The position numbers and the translations under genes are program-made. The notes beneath the pieces are model-generated. The model saw nothing but the letters and a program-made list of their open reading frames with translations, had not been told where the DNA came from and did not search any database. From the NCBI RefSeq assembly GCF_030944405.1, contig NZ_CP132339.1:4836001-4900000 (forward strand): a DNA stretch of 64,000 nt. Direction: 5' to 3'. Positions 1-7,938 of this stretch are shown piece after piece; positions within the stretch are counted from its first letter, which is position 1; every line of letters starts with the position of its first letter. The stretch comes from Janthinobacterium sp. J1-1 (lineage in GTDB: Bacteria; Pseudomonadota; Gammaproteobacteria; Burkholderiales; Burkholderiaceae_D).

Positions 1-453
1 CGCCTGTTTGAAGCGATATGCCGCGACGTCGGCAAAGGTGTAGCGGCCCAGGTTGCGCAGGCGTTCGGCCATCAGGAAGGTGATGATGGGCCAGCCGACC
101 AGGAAGCCGATGGCGTAGATCAGACCATCGTAGCCGTTCAGGAACACGGCGGCCGAAATGCCGAGGAAGGACGCGGCCGACATATAGTCGCCGGCGATCG
201 CCAGGCCGTTCTGGAAGCCGGTGATGCCGCCGCCGGCCGTATAGAAGTCGGAGGCCGACTTGGTCTTGGCGGCCGCCCACTTGGTGACGAACAGCGTAAA
301 GATCACGAACACGGCGAACATGATGATCGCGGTCCAGTTGGTCGGTTGCTGCACTGCCTGGCCCAGGTCGGCGCCGGCGGCCAGCACGCTGCCGCTGCCG
401 GTCAACAGGGTCAATGCGGCCAGGCCGCGCCGAAATTGGCTGGCGGCGCTCAT
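1..453 (-). CDS. actP: Cation/acetate symporter ActP, N-terminal part (cut by window edge)
   Basis: Sodium:solute symporter family protein that imports acetate and other short carboxylates across the inner membrane. The first 151 codons are visible and the rest lies beyond base 1. The N-terminus (about residues 1-26) looks like the cleavable leader typical of ActP, followed by a first membrane helix at about 41-58. The family motif SDFYTAGGG is at 68-76, with further helices after it. The ATG at 453 overlaps the stop of the upstream DUF485 gene by four bases, which is the usual yjcH-actP arrangement. Substrate is inferred from family and partner. Confidence 0.9.
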   Translation of the reverse strand, partial: MSAASQFRRGLAALTLLTGSGSVLAAGADLGQAVQQPTNWTAIIMFAVFVIFTLFVTKWAAAKTKSASDFYTAGGGITGFQNGLAIAGDYMSAASFLGISAAVFLNGYDGLIYAIGFLVGWPIITFLMAERLRNLGRYTFADVAAYRFKQA

Positions 454-758
454 GCTTGCACCCGCTTGGCGATGGCGGCCGTGAGGTCGTCGAACTGCTT
501 GTTGGCGCGGCGCACATAGATGCCGGTCACCAGCACCGTGAAGACGATCACGAACAGGCCGACCGGCATGCCCCAGGTCATCACGCCCTCACCCGTTTTC
601 GAGGCGAGAAATTCCTTGTTGAACGCGATCAGCAGGATGTAGCCGTAGTACACCAGCAGCATCAGGCCGGTCAGGGCCCAGCCGAAGCGCGAGCGGACCT
701 TGACCAGCTGATGGTAGTTGGGGTCGCCCTTGATTTTTTGAACCAGATCGTCTTGCAT
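450..758 (-). CDS. yjcH: DUF485 inner-membrane protein, YjcH type
   Basis: A 102-residue protein with two hydrophobic segments, at about residues 29-49 and 62-84. This is the family's normal size and topology. DUF485 proteins are found next to ActP-type acetate symporters and are presumed to be accessory subunits; no enzymatic role is known. The ATG at 758 follows a strong GGAGG eight bases upstream. The gene is translationally coupled to actP through an ATGA overlap. An upstream acs gene, common in other genomes, is absent; hmp lies there instead. Confidence 0.88.
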   Translation of the reverse strand: MQDDLVQKIKGDPNYHQLVKVRSRFGWALTGLMLLVYYGYILLIAFNKEFLASKTGEGVMTWGMPVGLFVIVFTVLVTGIYVRRANKQFDDLTAAIAKRVQA

Positions 759-831
759 TTTGTTGCCTCCATTTATATGAAACCATGCTCTTTTGTTTCG
801 AGCTTGGCTTCACAATAAAGGGCGAGGCTTA

Positions 832-849
832 CCCGCCCCTTACGGCGGG
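832..849. terminator. GC hairpin between hmp and yjcH
   Basis: CCCGCC at 832-837 and GGCGGG at 844-849 form a six-pair stem with a six-base loop. It lies just after the hmp stop codon and before the yjcH promoter. There is no clear U-tract, so it may be a weak terminator or an mRNA-end stabilising hairpin. Confidence 0.35.
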
Positions 850-865
850 CAGATTTTCAATATTT

Positions 866-2047
866 TCAGTTCAGGGCCGACGCGGGGCCGAAGAATTCAT
901 GGTGGGTCTGGCTTTCCGGTACGCCCAGCGCGCGCAGATAGCCTTTCACGGCGCGCATGAACGGTAGCGGCCCCAGGAAATAGGCGTCGACATCGCGCGA
1001 CTGCGGCAGCCATTGCTCCAGCTGCGCCTGGCCCAGCAAACCGATCGCGTCCGGCGCATGCTCCGCGCCGCCATGCTCGGCGTAGCAGTAAAAGCGCTTC
1101 AGTTGCGGATGCTGCGCGGCCAGCGCGTCGATCTGCGCGCGAAACGCATGCACGCCGTGGTGGCGCGCCGCATGGATGAAGTGCACCGGGCGCGTGCCGC
1201 GCAGCGCCTGCGCCAGCATGGCCAGGGTCGGCGTGATGCCCACGCCGCCGCTGATCAGGACCAGGGGCTTGCTGGACTCGGCGAGCACGAACTCGCCCGA
1301 CGGCGGCGTCAGCTGCACCGTGCCACCCGCCTGTACCTGGTCATGAAAATAATTCGATACCTTGCCGCCCGGCTCGCGCTTGACGCTGATGCGGTACGTC
1401 TCGCCATTGCTGGCGGCCGACAGCGAGTACTGGCGCCGCATCGGCACGCCGTCGACGCTGACCACCACGCCGATATACTGGCCCGGCGCAAAGGCCAGCA
1501 CCGGCTTGCCGTCCACCGGCGCCATCAGGAACGAGGTGATCTCTTCGCTCTCTTCCACCTTGCTGACGACCTTGAAATCGCGCGCGCCGCTCCAGCCGCC
1601 CGGCGCACTGGCCTGTTCTTTATAGATGCGGCCTTCTTCGCCGGCCAAGATATCGGCCAGCTGGCCGTAGGCCGCGCCCCAGGCCTCGATCACGGCATCG
1701 GTGGCGACCTCCTCGCCCAGCACTTCGCGGATCGCTTTCAGCAGGCTGGCGCCCACCAGCGGATAGTGTTCGGCGCGGATCTGCAGCGCCACGTGCTTGT
1801 TGATGATGGTGGCCACCAGGCCGCCCAGCGCGTCGAGCTTGTCGATATGGCGCGCATAGGCCAGCACGCCATTGGCCAGCGCGCGCTGCTGCTCGCCGCT
1901 GTGCTGGTGCGCCTGGTTAAAGTACGGCAGCACTTCCGGATAATCGCGGAACAGGCCCTTGTAGAAGTGCCGGGTCAGCGCTTCGCCGCCCTGTTCGAGG
2001 ATGGGGACGGTGGCGGTGACGATGTCGCGTTGTGGCTGGGTCAGCAT
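866..2047 (-). CDS. hmp: Flavohemoprotein, nitric oxide dioxygenase
   Basis: Cytoplasmic enzyme that oxidises NO to nitrate with O2 and NAD(P)H. At 393 residues it has the standard length. The globin domain (about 1-140) keeps the catalytic residues known from E. coli Hmp at the same numbers: Tyr29, Gln53 and proximal His85. The ferredoxin-reductase half follows, with the FAD motif RQYSLS at about 205 and an NAD-binding domain containing GGVGITP. It starts 39 bases after the hemerythrin gene on the same strand, so the two probably form one NO-response operon under the NsrR-like site at 2555-2577. Confidence 0.97.
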   Translation of the reverse strand: MLTQPQRDIVTATVPILEQGGEALTRHFYKGLFRDYPEVLPYFNQAHQHSGEQQRALANGVLAYARHIDKLDALGGLVATIINKHVALQIRAEHYPLVGASLLKAIREVLGEEVATDAVIEAWGAAYGQLADILAGEEGRIYKEQASAPGGWSGARDFKVVSKVEESEEITSFLMAPVDGKPVLAFAPGQYIGVVVSVDGVPMRRQYSLSAASNGETYRISVKREPGGKVSNYFHDQVQAGGTVQLTPPSGEFVLAESSKPLVLISGGVGITPTLAMLAQALRGTRPVHFIHAARHHGVHAFRAQIDALAAQHPQLKRFYCYAEHGGAEHAPDAIGLLGQAQLEQWLPQSRDVDAYFLGPLPFMRAVKGYLRALGVPESQTHHEFFGPASALN

Positions 2048-2086
2048 GCAGGACTCCTGTGGAAATTGGTAAGGGGATGTGGAAAA

Positions 2087-2497
2087 TCAGATGGCTTCGA
2101 CAGCCGGATACAGCTCCGTGTCTTCGCGCCGCATGCGCTGGTACAGGGCGTGCAGCACCAGGTTGGCCTCGCTGCGGAACGCTTCCGGTTCCTGCGCCAG
2201 GCGCACCGCCGTATTCCAGCGGCCGGCAAAGGCCAGGTAGTCGCCGGCGATGCCCTGCATTTCGGTTTCATACTGGTGGCCCAGGCGCGCCACCCTGGCC
2301 ACGCCGCACGCCTGCACGGCCGGATACAGGAAGCGCTGCTCGACGGCCAGGTGCAACTTGATCAAGCCGCTCATGGCGACGATCTGTTCGGCGATCGCCT
2401 GCGATTGCAGCGCCACGCCGCTGCGCGCCAGCCCGCGCAACTGATCGATGGCCGACAGGATGGCCACGTGTTCATGTTTGAATTTGTCGATATTCAT
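2087..2497 (-). CDS. Hemerythrin HHE-domain protein
   Basis: A 136-residue four-helix protein of the hemerythrin/HHE cation-binding family, expected to hold a non-haem di-iron centre that binds O2 or NO or helps repair iron centres. The metal pattern is visible: HEHVA near residue 8, HLAVE near 49, and a later HxxxE-type segment. I chose the ATG at 2497 (MNIDKFKHEH) because the reading frame upstream of it runs into the regulatory region. It is the first gene of the operon with hmp. Hemerythrin-like proteins are recurrent NsrR targets, which fits the operator upstream. Confidence 0.85.
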   Translation of the reverse strand: MNIDKFKHEHVAILSAIDQLRGLARSGVALQSQAIAEQIVAMSGLIKLHLAVEQRFLYPAVQACGVARVARLGHQYETEMQGIAGDYLAFAGRWNTAVRLAQEPEAFRSEANLVLHALYQRMRREDTELYPAVEAI

Positions 2498-2554
2498 GGT
2501 TGTTCTCTTTGTTCTTTTCAAGTCGAGTGATGCCAGTGTAGCGCTTTTCGCATA

Positions 2555-2577
2555 AACATGCAAATCATATACATGTT
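2555..2577 (-). promoter_or_regulatory. NsrR-like operator in front of hemerythrin-hmp
   Basis: A 23-base near-palindrome of two 11-base arms around one central base: AACATGCAAAT, then C, then ATATACATGTT. Nine of eleven arm positions are symmetric. It has the layout of the published NsrR consensus (AAGATGYATTT, one base, inverted arm), differing mainly at the third base of each arm. It lies about 58 bases upstream of the hemerythrin start. Function is inferred from sequence and from the genes it controls. Confidence 0.65.
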
Positions 2578-2617
2578 TAAAACCGCAGGCGAACCGAGCG
2601 CCTTGCGCCCTGCCCTT

Positions 2618-3058
2618 TTACACTTTGGGAACCTCCAGGCGCAGCGGACGCGTGCCGATGCGCTGGCCCGTCACTTCATCGATCACCACCGGCCTGACTT
2701 CCGTCCCGGTCCCGGCATCGAAGATACGCGACAGCTGGCCTTCGCAGCGATGCCGCCGGCCCCACTCGCCCAGCATGAACAGCACCGGCAGCAAGTCGCG
2801 CCCGGCCTCGGTCAGCAAGTACTCTTCGCGCGTCGTTTCGGAGTAGCGGTGCTTTTCCAGCAGCCCCTCCTGCGTCAGGCTGGCCAGGCGGCGCGTCAGC
2901 ATGGTCGGCACGATGCGCAGGCTCTTGCGGAACTGGTCGAAGCGGGTCAGGCCGGCATGCGCGTCGCGCAGGATCAAGAGGCTCCAGGCATCGCCAAACA
3001 CGGCCAGGCTGCGGGCGATGGGACACGCCCCCTTGGCGGAATTATTTTCAGTATTCAT
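2618..3058 (-). CDS. HxlR-family transcriptional regulator
   Basis: A 146-residue winged-helix regulator of the HxlR family. It carries the conserved N-terminal cysteine (Cys12 in ACPIARSLAVFGDAW), which in some members senses quinones, aldehydes or oxidants. The helix-turn-helix follows at about residues 40-75 with the typical LTRRLASLTQEGLLEK segment. It is divergent from the SDR and quinone-reductase-like genes at 3163-4986, the usual arrangement of an HxlR repressor and its targets, and the shared intergenic region holds inverted and direct repeats. Confidence 0.9.
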   Translation of the reverse strand: MNTENNSAKGACPIARSLAVFGDAWSLLILRDAHAGLTRFDQFRKSLRIVPTMLTRRLASLTQEGLLEKHRYSETTREEYLLTEAGRDLLPVLFMLGEWGRRHRCEGQLSRIFDAGTGTEVRPVVIDEVTGQRIGTRPLRLEVPKV

Positions 3059-3074
3059 GGCTAGCGTTTACTTT

Positions 3075-3093
3075 TACTTTCAAAATGATAGTA
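3075..3093. promoter_or_regulatory. Candidate HxlR operator in the divergent promoter
   Basis: TACTTTCAAAATGATAGTA has inverted ends TACT/AGTA around an 11-base centre. The octamer GATAGTAA at 3087-3094 recurs at 3110-3117, one 23-base period away, which suggests a second binding half. The core CAAAATGATA is also present in the other HxlR-controlled divergent region of this window (40329-40338). Assignment to the regulator at 2618-3058 is inference. Confidence 0.5.
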
Positions 3094-3162
3094 ATATTCG
3101 TATTAAAAAGATAGTAACACGAAGCCATTCATCGCACCAACCATCACCACCAGGAGTCCTTC

Positions 3163-3978
3163 ATGCATCCAGCAACCCAGCGCGTGGCGCTCGTTACCGG
3201 CGCCTCGTCCGGCATCGGCCAGGCCACCGCGCAGCACCTGGCCCAGGCCGGCTATCGCGTCTTCGGCACCAGCCGCCGCGCGGCGACACAGGCCGATCCA
3301 AACGTCGAGATGCTGGCGCTCGACGTCACCAGCGACGACTCGGTCGCAGCGCTGGTCAACGACGTGATGCGGCGCGCCGGCCGCATCGACCTGTTGGTCA
3401 ATAACGCCGGTTTCGGCGTGGCGCCGGCCGCCGCCGAGGAAAGCTCGCTGGAGCAGGCGCGCGCCATCTTCGACACCAATTTTTTCGGACTGGTGCGCAT
3501 GACGCGCGCCGTGGCGCCGCACATGCGCGCGCAAGGCAGCGGCCATATCATCAATATCGGCTCGGTGCTGGGCTTTTTGCCGATGCCCTACATGGCGCTG
3601 TACTCGGCCAGCAAGCATGCGGTGGCCGGCTATTCGGAAGCGCTCGACCATGAACTGCGCACGATGGGCGTGCGCGTCTCGGTGGTGGAACCTGCCTATA
3701 TCAATACGCCGTTCGACGCCAACCTGATGGCGCCCGACGCACCGCTGGCCGCCTACCGCGCCATCTGCGACAAAGTCGCGCAGCGCGTCAAGCTGGTGCT
3801 GGTCGGCGCCGATGGCCCCGAGGTGGTGGCCAAAATCGTCGTTAAGGCGGCCGGCGCGAAGAAGCCGCAACTGCGCTACACGCCGGGCCTGGCCAATCGC
3901 ATGCGGCTGCTGCGCCGTTTCGCGCCAGCCAGCGTGCTCGACGCGGGCGTACGCAAAGACCTGCGGCTGGAGGGCTGA
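3163..3978 (+). CDS. Short-chain dehydrogenase/reductase with extended C-terminus
   Basis: A 271-residue classical SDR with a Rossmann fold. The cofactor motif TGASSGIG is near residue 13, NNAG is near 79, and the catalytic YSASK is near 147. The last 60 residues (AKKPQLRYTPGLANRMRLLRRF) resemble the C-terminus of SDRs annotated as oxidoreductases or retinol-dehydrogenase-like enzymes; the substrate is unknown. An AGGAG precedes the ATG. It is three bases upstream of the quinone-reductase-like gene and divergent from an HxlR regulator, so probably induced by a reactive electrophile or carbonyl. Confidence 0.9.
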   Translation: MHPATQRVALVTGASSGIGQATAQHLAQAGYRVFGTSRRAATQADPNVEMLALDVTSDDSVAALVNDVMRRAGRIDLLVNNAGFGVAPAAAEESSLEQARAIFDTNFFGLVRMTRAVAPHMRAQGSGHIINIGSVLGFLPMPYMALYSASKHAVAGYSEALDHELRTMGVRVSVVEPAYINTPFDANLMAPDAPLAAYRAICDKVAQRVKLVLVGADGPEVVAKIVVKAAGAKKPQLRYTPGLANRMRLLRRFAPASVLDAGVRKDLRLEG

Positions 3979-3981
3979 AGC

Positions 3982-4986
3982 ATGCAAGCCTATCTGCTCG
4001 AAGCGTATGGAAAACAACAGCGGCTGCGCCTGGCCGATATCGCCGAACCGGTGCTGGCCGACGATGAAGTACTGGTGCAGGTCCATGCGGCCGGCGTCAA
4101 CCTGCTGGACGCGAAAATCAGGAATGGCGAATTCAAGCTGATCCTGCCCTACCAGCTGCCGCTGGTGCTCGGTCACGACGTGGCCGGCACGGTGCTGCAA
4201 ATGGGCGCCAGGGTCCGCGGTTTCAGCGTGGGCGATGAGGTCTATGCACGGCCCGGCGACATGCGCATCGGCGCGTTTGCCGAACGCATCGCCGTCAAGG
4301 AACATGCGCTGGCGCGCAAGCCGGCCAGTCTGACGATGGAGGAATCGGCATCGCTGCCGCTGGTGGGCCTGACTGCCTGGCAGGCGCTGGTGGAGGTCGC
4401 CAAGCTGCAACCGGGGCAAAAAGTGTTTATCCAGGCCGGTTCCGGCGGCGTGGGCAGCTTTGCGATCCAGCTGGCCAGGCACCTGGGCGCATTTATCGCC
4501 ACCACCACCAGCGCGGCGAACGCGGCCTGGGTGAAGGCACTGGGCACCGACCTGGTGATCGATTACCGCAAGGACGATTTTGCCACCATGCTGCGCGATT
4601 ACGACGTGGTGCTGCACAGCCAGGACAGCGCCACATTGGCCAGGTCGCTGGGCGTGCTCAAGCCGGGCGGCCGCCTGATCTCGATTTCCGGCCCGCCCGA
4701 TCCAGCCTTTGCGCACAAGCTGGGCGCGCCGTGGCTCGTGAAACTGGTGGTGCGCCTGCTGAGCGCCGGCGTGCGCCGCAAGGCGCGCCGGCAGCAGGTG
4801 CACTATGATTTTTTATTCATGCGGGCCGATGGCGGGCAACTGCGCCAGATCGCCGCACTGGTCGACGCGGGCGCGATCCGGCCGGTGATCGAGCGCGTGT
4901 TCCCGTTCGCCGAAACGCCGCAGGCGCTGGCCCACGTCGAGATGGGCCGCGCGAAAGGCAAGGTGGTGATCGCCATGAAAAACTGA
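3982..4986 (+). CDS. NADP-dependent zinc-free alcohol dehydrogenase / quinone oxidoreductase
   Basis: A 334-residue medium-chain dehydrogenase of the quinone-oxidoreductase branch. It has the GroES-like domain with GHDVAGTV at about 64-71, and the nucleotide-binding motif GSGGVGSFAIQ at about 153-163. The structural and catalytic zinc cysteines of alcohol dehydrogenases are absent, which fits reductases of quinones or enones. It follows the SDR by three bases and is almost certainly co-transcribed with it. Confidence 0.9.
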   Translation: MQAYLLEAYGKQQRLRLADIAEPVLADDEVLVQVHAAGVNLLDAKIRNGEFKLILPYQLPLVLGHDVAGTVLQMGARVRGFSVGDEVYARPGDMRIGAFAERIAVKEHALARKPASLTMEESASLPLVGLTAWQALVEVAKLQPGQKVFIQAGSGGVGSFAIQLARHLGAFIATTTSAANAAWVKALGTDLVIDYRKDDFATMLRDYDVVLHSQDSATLARSLGVLKPGGRLISISGPPDPAFAHKLGAPWLVKLVVRLLSAGVRRKARRQQVHYDFLFMRADGGQLRQIAALVDAGAIRPVIERVFPFAETPQALAHVEMGRAKGKVVIAMKN

Positions 4987-5162
4987 CTTTTTCAGGATGA
5001 ATGTAAAAAAGTCTCGTCCTTTGCTGTAATGTACACAAGAGTGCGTCAAAAATCGGCCTGTGCAGCCTATAATCCGATCTCGACAGACTGTGTCCCGGCG
5101 CCGCTACCGAGCGGCGTTGACGGGGCGAACGGCACACCAAACATTATCAGCCAAGGACAAGC

Positions 5163-6041
5163 ATGAACACAGAGACAGGCGCGGGCCAGGCCAGGCAACT
5201 GGCCAGCATCATCAGCCAACACCATACCCAATTGCTGGAAGGCTGGATGGCCGACCTGATCGGCCGGCTGATGCGCCGTGACAAGATCGCGGAAAACGAG
5301 CTGCGCCAGCAGGCGGCGCAATTCCTGCCGTCGCTGGCCGGCGCGCTGGAGTCCAGCGACTCCTTGGACATCGAAGCGCGCGCCTGGGACGACACGCGCC
5401 AGTTGCTGACCGAGATTTCACAATCGCGCGTGCGCCAGGGTTATTCGCCGATCGACACGGCCAGCTTCATCTTCTCGCTCAAGGAACCGCTGTTCGGCTA
5501 CCTGCGCGCGGCCCTGAGCGGCACGCCCGAACAACTGGGTAACGCCATCGTCAATACCAGCAACCTGTTCGACAAGCTGGGCCTCTTGACCATCGAGATC
5601 TATCAAAAAGCGCGCGAACAGGTCATCCTGCGCCAGCAGCAGGAATTGCTGGAGCTGTCCACGCCGGTGGTGCAGCTGTGGCAAAACGTGCTGGCCCTGC
5701 CCCTGATCGGCACGCTCGACAGCGCCCGCACCCAGGTGGTGATGGAAAGCCTGCTGCAGAAAATCGTCGATACCGGCGCCCTGATCGCCATCATCGACAT
5801 CACCGGCGTGCCGACGGTCGACACCCTGGTGGCCCAGCACCTGCTGAAAACCATCGCCGCCGCGCGCCTGATGGGCGCCGACTGCATCATCAGCGGCATC
5901 CGTCCGCAGATCGCGCAAACCATCGTGCACCTGGGCGTCAACCTGGAAGACGTGATCACCAAGGCCACCCTGGCGGACGCCTTCGTGGTGGCGCTGAAAC
6001 GCACCGGTTCGACGATTACCTACCCGCAGCAACAATACTGA
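5163..6041 (+). CDS. rsbR: Stressosome protein RsbR type (RsbRD N-terminal domain + STAS)
   Basis: A 292-residue co-antagonist that with RsbS would build a stressosome and hold RsbT. The N-terminal half (about 10-150) is an all-helical RsbRD-type sensory domain, not the globin-like domain of B. subtilis RsbRA. The STAS domain covers about 165-280 and matches RsbR closely, with GVPTVDT at 216-221 and IRPQIAQTIVHLG at 246-258. It therefore keeps threonines (221, 253) in the region phosphorylated by RsbT. A 175-base leader precedes it. It opens a co-directional run of six or seven signalling genes. Confidence 0.92.
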   Translation: MNTETGAGQARQLASIISQHHTQLLEGWMADLIGRLMRRDKIAENELRQQAAQFLPSLAGALESSDSLDIEARAWDDTRQLLTEISQSRVRQGYSPIDTASFIFSLKEPLFGYLRAALSGTPEQLGNAIVNTSNLFDKLGLLTIEIYQKAREQVILRQQQELLELSTPVVQLWQNVLALPLIGTLDSARTQVVMESLLQKIVDTGALIAIIDITGVPTVDTLVAQHLLKTIAAARLMGADCIISGIRPQIAQTIVHLGVNLEDVITKATLADAFVVALKRTGSTITYPQQQY

Positions 6042-6048
6042 GGCGTCC

Positions 6049-6411
6049 ATGGAGAGAATTCCCATTTTGCGCATGGGCCGGCTGCTGCTGGTCACGATCC
6101 AGGTGGACATGCATGACCGCCTGGCCATGACCTTGCAGGACGACCTGACGACGCGCATCGTCAAGGACCGCGCCACAGGCGTGCTGATCGACATTTCCGC
6201 GCTCGACATCGTCGACTCCTTTATCGGCCGCATGATCAGCAATACGGCGGCGATGGCCAAGATCCTCGACGCGCGCACGGTGGTGGTCGGCATGCAGCCG
6301 GCCGTCGCCATCACGCTGGTGGAACTGGGCCTGACGCTCGACGGCGTCAGCACGGCGCTGAACGTGGAACTGGGGATCAAGCTGCTCGAGCGGGGCAGCC
6401 TGTGGGGTTGA
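6049..6411 (+). CDS. rsbS: Stressosome STAS protein RsbS type
   Basis: A single-domain STAS protein of 120 residues, the size of RsbS. The kinase-target serine is conserved in the segment ALDIVDSFIG (Ser57, equivalent to Ser59 of B. subtilis RsbS). It begins eight bases after rsbR, so the two are translated from one message and should form the mixed RsbR/RsbS core that sequesters RsbT. Confidence 0.92.
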   Translation: MERIPILRMGRLLLVTIQVDMHDRLAMTLQDDLTTRIVKDRATGVLIDISALDIVDSFIGRMISNTAAMAKILDARTVVVGMQPAVAITLVELGLTLDGVSTALNVELGIKLLERGSLWG

Positions 6412-6445
6412 GGGCGCATGGGCGCACAACCATCGCGGGTGCACC

Positions 6446-6859
6446 ATGAGTGACCCTGGCCAGGCGCAGGTGCTGCCGCTGCATACGGATGAAGACGTGG
6501 TACGGCTGCGCAAGCAGGTCCGTGAAAGCATGATCGCCATGCGTTTCGGCCTGGTCGAGCAGACCAAGTACATCACGGCCGCCAGCGAACTGGCGCGCAA
6601 TGTGCTGCGCTATGGCGGTGGCGGCGAAGGCCGCATCAATTATTTGCGCGACGGCAGCCGCCAGGGCCTCGAACTCAGTTTCAGCGACCAGGGTCCCGGC
6701 ATCACCGATATCGCGCTGGCGCTGTCCGACGGCTATACCAGCGGCGGCGGCCTGGGACTGGGACTCGGCGGCGCCAAGCGCCTGTCCGATGAATTCCAGA
6801 TCGACACCGCACCCGGTGCCGGCACCACCGTCACGATCGTGAAATGGAAGCTGTTTTGA
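6446..6859 (+). CDS. rsbT: Stressosome kinase RsbT type
   Basis: A 137-residue GHKL-fold serine/threonine kinase. The N-box E48LARN52, the GPGI motif and the glycine-rich lid GGGLGLGLGGAKRL are all visible. In the known system RsbT phosphorylates RsbS/RsbR, leaves the stressosome and activates an output partner. No RsbU-type phosphatase or SigB follows here; the next gene is an RsbX-like phosphatase, then hybrid kinases, so the output must differ from that of Bacillus. It overlaps the next gene by 16 bases. Confidence 0.92.
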   Translation: MSDPGQAQVLPLHTDEDVVRLRKQVRESMIAMRFGLVEQTKYITAASELARNVLRYGGGGEGRINYLRDGSRQGLELSFSDQGPGITDIALALSDGYTSGGGLGLGLGGAKRLSDEFQIDTAPGAGTTVTIVKWKLF

Positions 6860-7938
6860 ACCTCGCCACACCTGTACCCGCACTCTCGCCTGACGCATTC
6901 AGGCAACAGCGCTTTGCCATCGGCGAACCGAGCGAAATCGCCGCGGCGCGCCGTGCCGGTACGTCCCTGGCGCGCCGCATCGGCTTCGACGATGTGCGTG
7001 CCGGCCAGCTGGCGATCGTCATCAGCGAAGCGGCCAGCAATATCGTCAAGCACGCCGGCCACGGTGAAATCCTGCTGCGCAAGGTCACGCGCGGTGGCGC
7101 CAGCGGCATCGAGGTGCTGGCCATCGACAAGGGACCGGGCATGCGCAACGTGGCCCAATACATGCAAGACGGCCAGTCGACGGCCGGCACCTATGGCGTG
7201 GGCCTGGGCGCGATCCGCCGCCTGAGCCAGGAATTCGACCTGTATTCCCTGCCCGGCCTGGGCACGGTGCTGATGATGATGGTGTGGGGCCCGAGCGCCA
7301 ACGCCGCCATCCCCGCCGCCCCCGACTGGCAGATCGGCGCCGTCTGCCTGCCCCTGGCTTCCGAGGAAGTCAGCGGCGACGCCTGGAACGTGGTGTGCGA
7401 AGGCCATGAACTGAGCCTGATGATGGCCGATGGCCTGGGCCACGGCCCGCATGCGGCAAAGGCGTCGGAGACGGCCAGCGCCCTGCTTGAAAACAGCGCG
7501 CCTGGCCTGGCGCCGATGCCGGGGGCTTTTTTGAAACTGGCGCACGCCGCGCTGGGCGGCACGCGCGGCGCGGCCATGGCGGTCGCGCATGTCGACAGCG
7601 AACGGCACGAACTGCGCTATGCCGGCGTCGGCAATATCGCCGCCTGCACTTTCGATGCCGGGCAATGCCGGCATCTGCTGTCGCATAACGGCATCGTCGG
7701 CAGCAATCTGCGCAAGGTGCAGGAATTCCAGCATCCCTGGCAAACCGGCACCTTGCTGGTGATGCACTCGGACGGCCTGCATACGCGCTGGGATCTCGAT
7801 CAGTACCCGGGCCTGTCGCACTGCCACCCGGCCCTGATCGCCGCCGTGCTGTACCGTGATTTTACGCGTGGGCGCGATGACGTCAGCGTGGTGGTACTGC
7901 GCGAGCATCTCGCGCACGACGCGCTGGAGGCGGCATGA
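6844..7938 (+). CDS. RsbT-like ATPase domain fused to a PP2C (SpoIIE/RsbX-type) phosphatase
   Basis: A 364-residue two-domain protein. Residues about 20-145 are a second GHKL ATP-binding domain (EAASN at 62-66, DKGPGM at 95-100, GVGLGAIRRL at 118-127). Residues about 165-355 are a SpoIIE-type PP2C phosphatase with metal residues in VSGDAW (Asp179) and ADGLGHG (Asp196). It would dephosphorylate RsbS/RsbR and so reset the stressosome, the role of RsbX, while its own kinase domain could act like a second RsbT. It overlaps rsbT by 16 bases and the next gene by four. Confidence 0.88.
   Translation: MEAVLNLATPVPALSPDAFRQQRFAIGEPSEIAAARRAGTSLARRIGFDDVRAGQLAIVISEAASNIVKHAGHGEILLRKVTRGGASGIEVLAIDKGPGMRNVAQYMQDGQSTAGTYGVGLGAIRRLSQEFDLYSLPGLGTVLMMMVWGPSANAAIPAAPDWQIGAVCLPLASEEVSGDAWNVVCEGHELSLMMADGLGHGPHAAKASETASALLENSAPGLAPMPGAFLKLAHAALGGTRGAAMAVAHVDSERHELRYAGVGNIAACTFDAGQCRHLLSHNGIVGSNLRKVQEFQHPWQTGTLLVMHSDGLHTRWDLDQYPGLSHCHPALIAAVLYRDFTRGRDDVSVVVLREHLAHDALEAA

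Noticed and set aside
5163..7938. Canonical sigma-B (RsbU/RsbV/RsbW/SigB) pathway
   Set aside because: No RsbU, RsbV, RsbW or sigma factor is encoded here. The genes lead into hybrid kinases.
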